Origin: Petunia secreta
Taxonomy: Eukaryota > Streptophyta > Magnoliopsida > Solanales > Solanaceae
Length of the DNA stretch: 64,000 bases
Assembly: GCA_029990175.1 (NCBI GenBank)
Contig: JARKIP010000017.1
Location: 18,308,001-18,372,000, forward strand
Reading direction: 5' to 3'
Shown here: positions 1-11,200 of the stretch, piece after piece
Layout: every line of letters begins with the position of its first letter
How positions within the stretch are numbered: the stretch's first letter is position 1
Position numbers and translations under genes: made by a program
The notes under the pieces: generated by a model
The model's input: the letters and a program-made list of their open reading frames with translations, nothing else
What the model was told of the DNA's origin: nothing
Databases searched by the model: none

Positions 1-322
1 CTTGCTCGATTTCCAATACCACTCCCACTTGGAGCAAGTCGAGCTTGTCCCTGTTCAGCCATTTCTGAAATAGGAACAATGAAACAATAAGAATGGACAT
101 ACCATTCAATATGACAACATATGTCACAACTTGTAGAAGAATGCCTGTAAGGGTTGTTCGACACACTTATCACAAATAAATTCCATCACATGCACATGAG
201 ATTTAATACAAACTCAATAATATATATAGATGAGTATAACAGTTGTTCTACAATACATAAATTTAGTCATATCCTACGCAAACCTAGAGCCATAACATGT
301 TTCTCAAACTGGTCTCTAGATA
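1..322 (-). mobile_element. Inverted Copia fragment (pol end, leader, start of small ORF)
   Basis: Read on the minus strand, about 322 to 163 repeats the last codons of Copia pol and the sequence after its stop, matching roughly 12262-12418. It then switches directly into the Copia leader and the start of the small arginine-rich ORF (ATG at 62-60), matching about 7388-7520. The small ORF runs off the left edge after 20 codons. The switch lies at a short shared ACAA/CAAC stretch. The orientation is opposite to the Copia copies that follow, so the window begins inside a rearranged array. The plus-strand 68-codon frame across 154-360 is only the reverse of this fragment. Confidence 0.8.
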
Positions 323-688
323 TCGTCTCTACAACTACTTGTAATTTATTTTTTTATTAATGAAACTTTGTTATTTGTTTGCAAGATTACATGTCATTTT
401 ATTTGTTTAATTTTTATGTGTGGCAATTAAAAAAAAAATTAAATAAATAAAAAATAAGTATGACATGATATTGAAAATCTTAACGAGATACACACAATGA
501 GAAATGATTTTATAAAATATTAGTTGAACATTTAGTTGTAGATGATGAATGGAAACTTAGTAACCTTTCGATTCTATACTAAGTGTAAAAATTAATATTT
601 TATTAAATTGATTCGCCTAAGTGTGCATATCACATGCGAGAATGATGAGTAATAAATACACTTGCATTATTGTTTCATTTAACAGACT
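323..688 (+). other. 3' part of Copia leader before gag
   Basis: From about 325 the sequence matches 7910-8270: the last codons and stop of the small leader ORF, then about 340 bp of AT-rich spacer up to the gag ATG. The upstream part of the leader is missing because the inverted fragment abuts here. The last bases before the ATG (a pyrimidine-rich run ending TTTAACAG) resemble a 3' splice site. No other coding signal is seen. Confidence 0.7.
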
Positions 689-3600
689 ATGGCATCAAAA
701 ACTATCATTGCTGACTTAAACAAGGGTGACAAACTAAACGGCGAAAATTATGATATTTGGAGCCGTAAGATGTGGTATGTGCTGGAAGAGCAAGATGCTT
801 TAGAAGCTATTAACCATGTCATGGTTTGCCCAGAGGAGGGTAACACTGCCCAACATAGGAGGGATCTTGAGGCTTACAATTCTTGGAAAAAGAAAGATGC
901 CACTGCACGTGGAATCATTGTAAGCTCGGTTGTGGATGATTTCATTCACGAGTGTGAACAATTCCCTACTACTCATGCCATGTGGGCACATTTGAGAGAA
1001 ACATATGGGGGTACTACAGTGACCCGCCTTAGACAGCTGACTATCAAATTTGACACTTACAAGAAACGTCATGACCACAGTGTCAAACAACACCTTAGGG
1101 TGATGTCAAACATGATAGCTCAACTCAAAAGTGCTGGTCATATTCTCTCTGATGAGCAGCAGGTTCAGGCAGTGATCCGGTCTCTTCCAAGTAATTGGGA
1201 ACATCTGAAAGTAAACTTGACCCACAATGACAGCATCAAAACTTTTGGTGATGTTGCTCGCCATGTTGAACTTGAAGATGAGCGGCTTGGTGCTGCAAAA
1301 GCTATACCCACTGCCTATGTGGCAGAATCAAGTGGTAAAAAGGCTTCAGGATTCAAGCGTAAAAATGATTGGAAGAAAGGCGGAAAGGGCAAGGAGACTG
1401 GTGAGGGACCCTCAAAGAAGAGAAACAAACCAAACCCTAAGAAGGGATTACGGTTCTTTAAGAAGAAAGACAAGAGCAAGATGAAATGCTACAACTGCCA
1501 AGTGCCGGGACACTTTGCTCGTGAATGCACTGAGCCGAAAAAGGTAGCATTTCAAAACGCATCTATAAGTGCTACATTTGTTTCTAGCACTGTTTTATTA
1601 ACTGAATCTTATCCTGTGTGGATTGTAGACTCAGGGGCCACCGACCATGTGACCCGTGATCGAGAAGCATTTGTGGAGTACCGTCGAGTTTCATCTGGAT
1701 CAAGGTGGATATATGTAGGAAACAATGCGAAGGTTGAAGTCAAAGGTGCCGTACTTTGATGTTGCATGACGTCCTATATGCTCCAGAAATTCGACGGAAC
1801 TTAATATCTGTGTCTGTCCTTCTTAATTTAGGTTTCTGTTTAAACTTTAGTCACAATGTTGTGAGAATTACTCAAGACAATGTTTTTTATGGTTCTGGAC
1901 ATCTTTACGATGGTTTCTTTGTATTGAGTTGTAATCCTTCTACTTATGACTATTATGTGGACCTTTGTGTTATGGCATGTTCTTCTAGTAATAGAGATGT
2001 TGACATTATTACATGGCATGCTAGATTAGGTCACATTGGGCAAGATAGAATGAATAGATTGGCGAAGGAAGGACACTTGAGTTCTTTCTCGAAAATTGAA
2101 ATGCCAACTTGTGAACAATGTCTTGCCGGAAAGATTACACGTAAACCTTTTGGGAAGGCTAAGAGAGCTGACTTTCCATTGCAATTAATCCATTCAGATA
2201 TCTGTGGTCCAATGAACGTGAAGGCAAGATCTGGTGCCTTGTACTTCATTACGTTTATTGATGATTTCACGCGTTTTGGTTATGTTTATTTGATTTCTCA
2301 TAAATCCGAAGCACTTGAGTGCTTCAAACGATACATGAATGAGGTTGAGAATCAATTAGACAAGAGCATAAAAACTCTAAGAACTGATAGAGGGCGTGAA
2401 TATCTTTCAAGACAATTTAATAACTTGTGTAGTGAAAAAGGAATCACCAGACAATTAACTATTCCTTATACACCTCAGCAAAATGGTGTAGCAGAAAGGA
2501 GGAATAGAACTCTATTGGATATGACAAGATCAATGATGGCGCAAGCTAATTTACCTATCTCTTTTTGGGGAGATGCGTTATTAACTGCAGCCTATATATT
2601 GAATAGAGTGCCTTCTAAGTCAGTTCCTTCCACTCCTTATGAGCTATGGACCGGCCAGAAACCAAACTTGGATTATTTACGACCTTGGGGTTGTGCTGCA
2701 TTCATAAAAGATTCTTTTAACAAGTTTGGTAAACTAGGTCCAAAAGGCAAGAAATGTATCTTTATAAGATACTCAGAACACTCCAAAGGGTATGTGTTTA
2801 TTGGTGAATTGGAGGATGGAAGTGTTACTGAAATTGAATCACGAGATGTCACATTTTTAGAAAATGATTTTCCTAAGAAGGGTGAAGTAAAGGATGGAGA
2901 GCCTCTTTATGAAATGTTGAACTCAAATGGTCAGCAAGTGTCTTCTGACACATTTGATGATCTAATTGATCAAGAGTATGGTGCTGATCCGAGTGGGAGC
3001 TTTTCAATACAAGATCCTTCTTGTGAATCTGAGTTTCAATTAAGAAAGAGTACCAGGAAAGGTGTACCTAAACGTACTTATGATATAGAGGATTACGTTT
3101 TCCTGGTATCGGCATCGGAAGTGAATGAACCAAATTCCGTTGCCGAGGCTTTATCGAGCCCTGAAAAGGATGAGTGGATGAAAGCAATGAAAGAAGAGTT
3201 AGAGTCCATGAGAACCAACAAAGTCTGGGACTTAGTTGATCTTCCGCCTGAGCGTAAAGCAATTAAGAACAAATGGGTTCTGAAAATTAAACGTAAAGCG
3301 GATGGATCGATAGAAAGATAAAAGGCACGACTGGTAGCAAAAGGCTTTACTCAGCAAGCAGGAATTGATTATGAGGATACTTTTTCGCCAGTTGTGAAGT
3401 TTACCTCAATTCGCTTACTTTTAGCTATTGTTGCGCGTTTGGATCTAGAATTACACCAAATGGACGTAAAGACAGCTTTTCTCAATGGAGAATTGAACGA
3501 GGAGATCTACATGGAACAACCTGTAGGTTTCATCGTTAAGGGCCAAGAAAATAAGGTCTGTAAATTGAAAAGATCTATTTATGGTCTAAAGCAGTCTTCA

Positions 3601-4690
3601 AGGCAATGGTACTTGAGATTTCATAAAGAAATGATCTCATATGATTTTACTATGTTTGATGAAGACCATTGCATTTATGTTAAAAGGTCCAATGATATGT
3701 TTGTAATTCTTTCTCTTTACGTGGATGATATATTGATGGCTGGAAATAATTTGGAGTATCTAAAGATTATCAAGTCATGGCTTTCAAAGTCATTTGACAT
3801 GAAAGATATGGGTGAAGCAGACTATATCCTAGGAGTTAAGATCCAAAGAAATCGTTCCAAGAAATTATTGAGTCTGTCTCAAGAAACATATATAAAGAAA
3901 ATTCTGGAACGCTTTCGGATGAGTGAGTGCAAACCCATGGATACTCCTGTAGCGAAAGGTGAAGCTTTATGTCTTGAAATGTGTCCACAGACGCAAAGAG
4001 AGAAGGATGAAATGTCTCGAGTTCCATACTCAAGTGCTATCGGGAGCTTGATGTACGCTATGTTGTGTACTCGCCCTGATATCTGTTATGCCGTAGGTCT
4101 AGTTAGCAGGTATCAATCCAATCCTGGAAAAGATCATTGGAAAGCAGTGAAGAGGATATTTCGATACCTGAAAGGAACTGCAGATTATTCACTGTGCTAT
4201 GGTGGATCTGATTTGATGTTGAGAGGTTATACAGATGCTGATTGGGCTGGTGACTTGGATGAACGAAAGTCAACATCTGGATATGCTTTCTTACTAAATG
4301 GTGGGGCCATTTCATGGAAAAGTAAGAAACAAACTTGTATTGCTCTTTCAACTATGGAAGCTGAGTTTGTAGCTTATACATATGCAGTACAAGAAGCTGT
4401 TTGGTTGAAGAGATTCTTTGAGCATCTAGATATTGCAAAGAATCCTCAAGGATCGATAATTTTATATTGTGATAGTCAGGCGGCTATTGATTTTATAAAA
4501 GATCCTAAGCATCATGAAAAGACCAAACACATTGATACCAAGTATAAGTACTTGAGAAACATAGTTGCAAGTGGTGAAGTTCCAATACAATACATGCCTA
4601 CACTAAAATGGTAGCTGATCCTTTTACAAAGGCAATATCTAGAGACCAGTTTGAGAAACATGTTATGGCTCTAGGTTTGCGTAGGATATG
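689..4690 (+). pseudogene. Ty1/copia gag-pol polyprotein, copy 1 (broken)
   Basis: This is a retrotransposon polyprotein in the Copia order gag, protease, integrase, RT, RNase H. The start at 689 (MASKTIIADLN) is shared with two other copies. Visible are a UBN2-type gag, a CCHC knuckle (CYNCQVPGHFAREC, near 1487), the protease motif WIVDSGATDH, a GAG-pre-integrase HARLGH region, integrase core segments (SDICGPM, NGVAERRNRT), RT with YVDDILMAG near 3720 and RNase H with ADWAGD and STMEAEF. Three lesions show against the sister copy at 8271: a 31-base deletion near 1750 that shifts the frame, a nonsense codon at 3319-3321, and a one-base loss near 4606. After about 4691 it runs into a second leader instead of its own 3' tail. 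It is non-functional and nearly identical to the sister copy. Confidence 0.93.
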
Positions 4691-4723
4691 ACTAATACCG
4701 TTTCCAAGTCATGGATTGAATGT

Positions 4724-5402
4724 TAACAGCATAATATAATGTCTGAAAATTAAAATTAGTCTAGCCCAGAACTAATTTTCAGCATGATACAAATTTTTTT
4801 TTTAGATTGTACTCGTTTAGGGCTTTCCGTTGATATATTATTCATCAAAAACGGATTTAAAACGAGTAAGATACGAATTTTTGAAGTTATGCTGAAAATT
4901 GGACAGTTTTATAAAAACTGCGTTCTATAATTTGATTTCTGCAAATTACTGGTTTAGAATTAAAATATGGGTTATATATTTTTAGAATCTACTCATTACA
5001 GGCTTTCCGTTGATATATTATTCATCAAAAACGGATTTAAAACGAGTAAGATACGAATTTTTGAAGTTATGCTGAAAATTGGACAGTTTTATAAAAACTG
5101 CGTTCTGTAATTTGATTTCTGCAAATTACTGGTTTAGAATTAAAATATGGGTTATATATTTTCATAATCTACTCGTTACAAGCTTTCCGTTGATATATTA
5201 TATGATGATAAACGGATTTAAAATGAGTGAGATATGAAGTGTTGAAGTTCTGCCTATAAATGTGTTTCTCTTCGAATGACTTCATAATAGCCAAACTATT
5301 ATAATAGTACTATTATAATAGTATACAACACTTTCTTCTACAAATTGTTGTCATATTGAATGGTATGTCCATTCTTATTGTTTCATTGTTCCTATTTCCG
5401 AA
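4724..5402 (+). other. Copia leader fused directly after pol of copy 1
   Basis: From about 4724 (ATTGAATGTTAACAGC) the sequence matches the leader of the second element (from about 6970). Leader sequence that belongs between PBS and gag therefore follows the 3' end of a pol gene. About 32 bases (4692-4723) at the joint match nothing else I recognise. The segment holds the 180-bp tandem repeat and ends at the ATG of the small ORF. Confidence 0.75.
4801..5250 (+). repeat. 180-bp tandem repeat in Copia leader, 2.5 units
   Basis: Units begin at 4801, 4981 and 5161, an exact 180-base period. Each contains the landmark GGCTTTCCGTTGATATATTA followed by AAACGGATTTAAAACGAG. The first two units are almost identical and the third is partial and diverged. 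The equivalent leader at 7050-7310 has one unit fewer, so the copy number varies between elements. Confidence 0.85.
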
Positions 5403-5858
5403 ATGGCTGAACAGGGACAAGCTCGACTTGCTCCAAGTGGGAGTGGTATTGGAAATCGAGCAAGAGGACAACGTAGAAGAGTACGTCGTCGTATGACATA
5501 TTCCCGAGGACGTGAAGTCATACGGAATGTCCCCAGGGCGATGCAAAATTTGCTAAGGGATGAAAGGGCTATTCGAAGGGAGGGAGAAAAGAAACTTAAG
5601 GAGTTTAGAGAGTTGAAGATGGAACCTAATGATGCTATATGTGAGCACATTGACTTTTTTGAGATAAAACGCTATGAACTAGGTCAATTTGGTTATATAA
5701 TTGATGAGCATGTAGCTCTTAGTATGTTGGCTGATTCACTTATAGAGCCTTGGAGTGAAGTGTTGACTAACATGTATCATGAGACATTCCCAAAAGTGCC
5801 TTATTATGTTTATTTAAACGCACTAGAAAATGAATGGGAAAAATATATGAACATGTAA
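5403..5858 (+). CDS. Small arginine-rich leader ORF upstream of Copia gag (151 aa)
   Basis: An uninterrupted 151-codon ORF between the leader repeats and gag. The first ~42 residues are very basic (RRRVRRRMTYSRGR) and are shared with the copy at 7483 and the partial one at the window start. The C-terminal half (a stretch with ALSMLADSLIEPWSEVL) looks loosely like UBN2-type Copia gag, which is my inference from its pattern. It is followed by about 365 bp of spacer and then gag. The function is unknown. A basic N-terminus on a gag-like body could bind nucleic acid. Extra ORFs upstream of gag are uncommon in Copia elements. The ATG follows a pyrimidine-rich tract ending TTTCCG, where the sister copy has an acceptor-like TTTCAG. 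Confidence 0.6.
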   Translation: MAEQGQARLAPSGSGIGNRARGQRRRVRRRMTYSRGREVIRNVPRAMQNLLRDERAIRREGEKKLKEFRELKMEPNDAICEHIDFFEIKRYELGQFGYIIDEHVALSMLADSLIEPWSEVLTNMYHETFPKVPYYVYLNALENEWEKYMNM

Positions 5859-6224
5859 TGGCCTAGCTACATGTAACTTAGGTTGTTTCTCATTGCAATT
5901 AGTTTTTCAATTAATGAAACTTTGTTTTTTGTTTGCAAGATTAAATGTCATTTTATTTGTTTAATTTTTTTTATGTGTGGCAATTAAAAAATAAGTATGA
6001 CATGATATTGAAAATCTTAACGAGATACACACTATGAGAAATGATTTTATAAAATATTAGTTGAACATTTAGTTGTAGATGATGAATGGAAACTTAGTAA
6101 CCTTTCGATTCTATACTAAGTGTAAAATTAATATTTTATTTAATTGATTCGCCTAAGTGTGCATATCACATGCGAGAATGATGAGTAATAAATACACTTG
6201 CATTATTGTTTCATTTAACAGACT

Positions 6225-6545
6225 ATGGCATCAAAAACTATCATTGCTGACTTAAACAAGGGTGACAAACTAAACGGCGAAAATTATGATATTTGGAGCC
6301 GTAAGATGTGGTATGTGCTGGAAGAGCAAGATGCTTTAGAAGCTATTAACCATGTCATGGTTTGCCCAGAGGAGGGTAACACTGCCCAACATAGGAGGGA
6401 TCTTGAGGCTTACAATTCTTGGAAAAAGAAAGATGCCACTGCACGTGGAATCATTGTAAGCTCGGTTGTGGATGATTTCATTCACGAGTGTGAACAATTC
6501 CCTACTACTCATGCCATGTGGGCACATTTGAGAGAAACATATGGG
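6225..6545 (+). pseudogene. Truncated Copia gag, fused to an LTR
   Basis: The first 107 codons are identical or nearly so to the gag starts at 689 and 8271. At 'ACATATGGG' the frame leaves gag and enters LTR sequence (GTGGGGAAGTGGGGGAG). Gag at this point and the LTR both carry G-rich runs, so the deletion probably joined at microhomology. The ORF continues nine codons into the LTR and stops at 6573-6575. Only the N-terminal gag domain remains, with no knuckle and no pol. Confidence 0.9.
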
Positions 6546-6847
6546 AGTGGGGAAGTGGGGGAGTGGGGAAGATAGTGGGAAGTTACTTTTTTGTTTCTTC
6601 CAACTTCTTTATATTATATATAAGAAGAAGAAACAAAAGAAAAAGGGAAGTAACTTTTTCACTCTTCTTATTATTCCACCAAAAAGACACAAAACAAAAG
6701 AAAGGCATTTAGTTGGTGACAATTAAACTTTGTTTCCTAGTGATTCAAAGTAGACTTGGGCAATTGCAAGGTGATAAATACAATCTTCCGCTGTGGTGTT
6801 AACAGGTACACAATTCATGTTCCTGTTACCGTTATTAATTTCTAACA
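6545..6847 (+). repeat. Copia 5' LTR, 3' part only
   Basis: Matches 13512-13808 of the 3' LTR and ends in the same TCTAACA immediately before the PBS. The upstream 149 bases (U3 start) are missing. Confidence 0.88.
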
Positions 6848-6849
6848 AT

Positions 6850-6861
6850 TGGTATCAGAGC
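6850..6861 (+). promoter_or_regulatory. tRNA-iMet primer binding site (Copia)
   Basis: TGGTATCAGAGC, complementary to the 3' end of plant initiator tRNA-Met, sits two bases after the LTR end (TCTAACA). This is the standard minus-strand primer site of plant LTR retrotransposons. Confidence 0.95.
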
Positions 6862-7049
6862 CTGGATTAATTGTTCCAACTTAATGCCGATGTTTTATTT
6901 TTTCTTTTTGTATGTGTACAAAACATGAAAAGAAAATAATAGACAAAAGTTTCATAGTGGTTGATGAAAATATTGAATGTTAACAGCATAATATAATGTC
7001 TGAAAATTAAAATTAGTCTAGCCCATAAAAAATTTTCGACATGATACAT

Positions 7050-7310
7050 TTTTATTTAGATTGTACTCGTTTGGGGCTTTCCGTTGATATATTATACATC
7101 AAAAACGGATTTAAAACGAGTAAGATATGAATTGTTGAAGTTATGCTGAAAATTGGACAGTTTTATAAAAAAAGCTGCGTTCTGTAATTTGATTTCTGCA
7201 AATTACTGGTTTAGAATTAAAATATGGGTTATATATTTTCATAATCTACTCGTCACAAGCTTTCCGTTGATATATTATATGATGATAAACGGATTTAAAA
7301 TGAGTGAGAT
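7050..7310 (+). repeat. 180-bp leader repeat, short version
   Basis: The same repeat as at 4801-5250 but with one unit fewer: landmarks GGCTTTCCGTTGATATATTA at about 7075 and the diverged unit at about 7258. A short insertion (AAAGC) near 7173 distinguishes it. Confidence 0.75.
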
Positions 7311-7482
7311 ATGAAGTGTTGAAGTTCTGCCAATAAATGTGTTTCTCTTCGAATGACTTCGTAATAGCCAAACTATTATGATGGTATACAACCCTTACAG
7401 GCATTCTTCTACAAGTTGTGACATATGTTGTCATATTGAATGGTATGTCCATTCTTATTGTTTCATTGTTCCTATTTCAGAA

Positions 7483-7933
7483 ATGGCTGAACAGGGACAA
7501 GCTCGACTTGCTCCAAGTGGGAGTGGTATTGGAAATCGAGCAAGAGGACAACGTAGAAGAGTACGTCGTCGTATGACATATTCCCGAGGACGTGAAGTCA
7601 TAAGGAATGATGTTTCCAGGACGATGCAAAATGTGCTAAGGGATGCAAGGGCTATACGAAGAGAAAGAGAAAAGAAATTTAGAGAGCTTAGGGCTTCACT
7701 GGCTGATCAAATTGAACATTATCAGTTTACCCGAAATGCACTAATTGATGCTATTGGCGAAATTGAACTTTATGGATTGGGAAGCCTTAGCAATTTTAGT
7801 AGATTCACTTGGAGAACCTTTAGGTAGCATTTTAACGGATATTTATCACGAGATTTGGCCAAGTGAATCTTTTTGGGTTTATATTCTTAAATTTGAAGCC
7901 GAGTGGGAGAATCGTCTCTACAACTACTTGTAA
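7483..7933 (+). pseudogene. Small arginine-rich leader ORF, second copy (frameshifted)
   Basis: The start and first ~42 codons match the ORF at 5403. After about residue 60 the two proteins differ strongly, although the DNA on both sides is almost identical. The reading frame stops at 7825-7827. The adjacent frame (to 7933) carries a C-terminal part (VDSLGEPLGSILTDIYHE) alignable with the C-terminus of the first copy (ADSLIEPWSEVLTNMYHE), so a one- or two-base shift near 7770-7800 probably broke this copy. The ATG lies two bases after an acceptor-like TTCCTATTTCAG. The function is unknown and the body is possibly gag-like. Confidence 0.6.
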
Positions 7934-8270
7934 TTTATTTATTTTATTAATGAAACTTTGTTATTTGTTTGCAAGATTACATGTCATTTTATTTGTTTAA
8001 TTTTTTATGTGTGGCAATTAAAAAAAAAAAAAAAAATAAGTATGACATGATATTGAAAATCTTAACGAGATACACACTATGAGAAATGATTTTATAAAAT
8101 ATTAGTTGAACATTTAGTTGTAGATGATGAATGGAAACTTAGTAACCTTTCGATTCTATACTAAGTGTAAAAATTAATATTTTATTTAATTGATTCGCCT
8201 AAGTGTGCATATCACATGCGAGAATGATGAGTAATAAATACACTTGCATTATTGTTTCATTTAACAGACT

Positions 8271-11200
8271 ATGGCATCAAAAACTATCATTGCTGACTTA
8301 AACAAAGGTGACAAACTAAACGGCGAAAATTATGATATTTGGAGCCGTAAGATGTGGTATGTGCTGGAAGAGCAAGATGCTTTAGAAGCTATTAACCATG
8401 TCATGGTTTGCCCAGAGGAGGGTAACACTGCCCAACATAGGAGGGATCTTGAGGCTTACAATTCTTGGAAAAAGAAAGATGCCACTGCACGTGGAATCAT
8501 TGTAAGCTCGGTTGTGGATGATTTCATTCACGAGTGTGAACAATTCCCTACTACTCATGCCATGTGGGCACATTTGAGAGAAACATATGGGGGTACTACA
8601 GTGACCCGCCTTAGACAGCTGACTGTCAAATTTGACACTTACAAGAAGCGTCATGACCACAGTGTCAAACAACACCTTAGGGTGATGTCAAACATGATAG
8701 CTCAACTCAAAAGTGCTGGTCATATTCTCTCTGATGAGCAGCAGGTTCAGGCAGTGATCCGGTCTCTTCCAAGTAATTGGGAACATCTGAAAGTAAACTT
8801 GACCCACAATGACAGCATCAAAACTTTTGGTGATGTTGCTCGCCATGTTGAACTTGAAGATGAGCGGCTTGGTGCTGCAAAAGCTATACCCACTGCCTAT
8901 GTGGCAGAATCAAGTGGTAAAAAGGCTTCAGGATTCAAGCGTAAAAATGATTGGAAGAAAGGCGGAAAGGGCAAGGAGACTGGTGAGGGACCCTCAAAGA
9001 AGAGAAACAAACCAAACCCTAAGAAGGGAATACGGTTTTTTAAGAAGAAAGACAAGAGCAAGATGAAATGCTACAACTGCCAAGTGCCGGGACACTTTGC
9101 TCGTGAATGCACTGAGCCGAAAAAGGTAGCATTTCAAAACGCATCTCTAAGTGCTACATTTGTTTCTAGCACTGTTTTATTAACTGAATCTTATCCTGTG
9201 TGGATTGTAGACTCAGGGGCCACCGACCATGTGACCCGTGATCAAGAAGCGTTTGTGGAGTACCGTCGAGTACCATCTGGATCAAGGTGGATATATGTAG
9301 GAAATAATGCGAAGGTTGAAGTCAAAGGTCTTGGCACTTGCAGGATTGACTTGCATGGTGGCCGTACTTTGATGTTGCATGACGTCCTATATGCTCCAGA
9401 AATTCGACGGAACTTAATATCTGTGTCTGTCCTTCTTAATTTAGGTTTCTGTTTGAACTTTAGTCGCAATGTTGTGAGAATTACTCAAGACAATGTTTTT
9501 TATGGTTCTGGACATCTTTACGATGGTTTCTTTGTATTGAGTTGTAATCCTTCTACTTATGACTATTATGTGGACCGTTGTGTTATGGCATGTTCTTCTA
9601 GTAATAGAGATGTTGACATTATTACATGGCAGGCTAGATTAGGTCACATTGGGCAAGATAGAATGAATAGATTGGCGAAGGAAGGACACTTGAGTTCTTT
9701 CTCGAAAATTGAAATGCCAACTTGTGAACAATGTCTTGCCGGAAAGATTACACGTAAACCTTTTGGAAGGCTAAGAGAGCTGACTTTCCATTGCAATTAA
9801 TCCATTCAGATATCTGTGGTCCAATGAATGTGAAGGCAAGATCTGGTGCCTTATACTTCATTACGTTTATTGATGATTTCACGCGTTTTGGTTATGTTTA
9901 TTTGATTTCTCATAAATCCGAAGCACTTGAGTGCTTCAAACGATACATGAATGAGGTTGAGAATCAATTAGACAAGAGTATAAAAACTCTAAGAACTGAT
10001 AGAGGGCGTGAATATCTTTCAAGACAATTCATTGACTTGTGTAGTGAAAAAGGAATCACCAGACAATTAACTATTCCTTATACACCTCAGCAAAATGGTG
10101 TAGCAGAAAGGAGGAATAGAACTCTATTGGATATGACAAGATCAATGATGGCGCAAGCTAATTTACCTATCTCTTTTTGGGGAGATGCGTTATTAACTGC
10201 AGCCTATATATTGAATAGAGTGCCTTCTAAGTCAGTTCCTTCCACTCCTTATGAGCTATGGACCGGCCAGAAACCAAACTTGGATTATTTACGACCTTGG
10301 GGTTGTGCTGCATTCATTAAAGATTCTTTTAACAAGTTTGGTAAACTGGGTCCAAAAGGCAAGAAATGTATCTTTATAAGATACTCAGAACACTCCAAAG
10401 GGTATGTGTTTATTTGTGAATTGGAGGATGGAAGTGTTACTGAAATTGAATCACGAGATGTCACATTTTTAGAAAATGATTTTCCTAAGAAGAGTGAAGT
10501 AAAGGATGGAGAGCCTCTTTATGAAATGTTGAACTCAAATGGTCAGCAAGTGTCTTCTGACACATTTGATGATCTAATTGATCAAGAGTATGGTGCTGAT
10601 CCGAGTGGGAGCTTTTCAATACAAGATCCTTCTTGTGAATCTGAGTTTCAATTAAGAAAGAGTACCAGGAAAGGTGTACCTAAACGTACTTATGATATAG
10701 AGGATTACGTTTTCCTGGTATCGGCATCGGAAGTGAATGAACCAAATTCCGTTGCCGAGGCTTTATCGAGCCCTGAAAAGGATGAGTGGATGAAAGCAAT
10801 GAAAGAAGAGTTAGAGTCCATGAGAACCAACAAAGTCTGGGACTTAGTTGATCTTCCGCCTGAGCGTAAAGCAATTAAGAACAAATGGGTTCTGAAAATT
10901 AAACGTAAAGCGGATGGATCGATAGAAAGATACAAGGCACGACTGGTAGCAAAAGGCTTTACTCATCAAGCAGGAATTGATTATGAGGATACTTTTTCGC
11001 CAGTTGTGAAGTTTACCTCAATTCGCTTACTTTTAGCTATTGTTGCGCGTTTGGATCTAGAATTACACCAAATGGACGTAAAGACAGCTTTTCTCAATGG
11101 AGAATTGAACGAGGAGATCTACATGGAACAACCTGTAGGTTTCATCGTTAAGGGCCAAGAAAATAAGGTCTGTAAATTGAAAAGATCTATTTATGGTCTA

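Noticed and set aside
6850..6861. tRNA-Met-like match
   Set aside because: Only the 12-base primer binding site; no tRNA cloverleaf around it. Same for the sites at 35453 and 56413.
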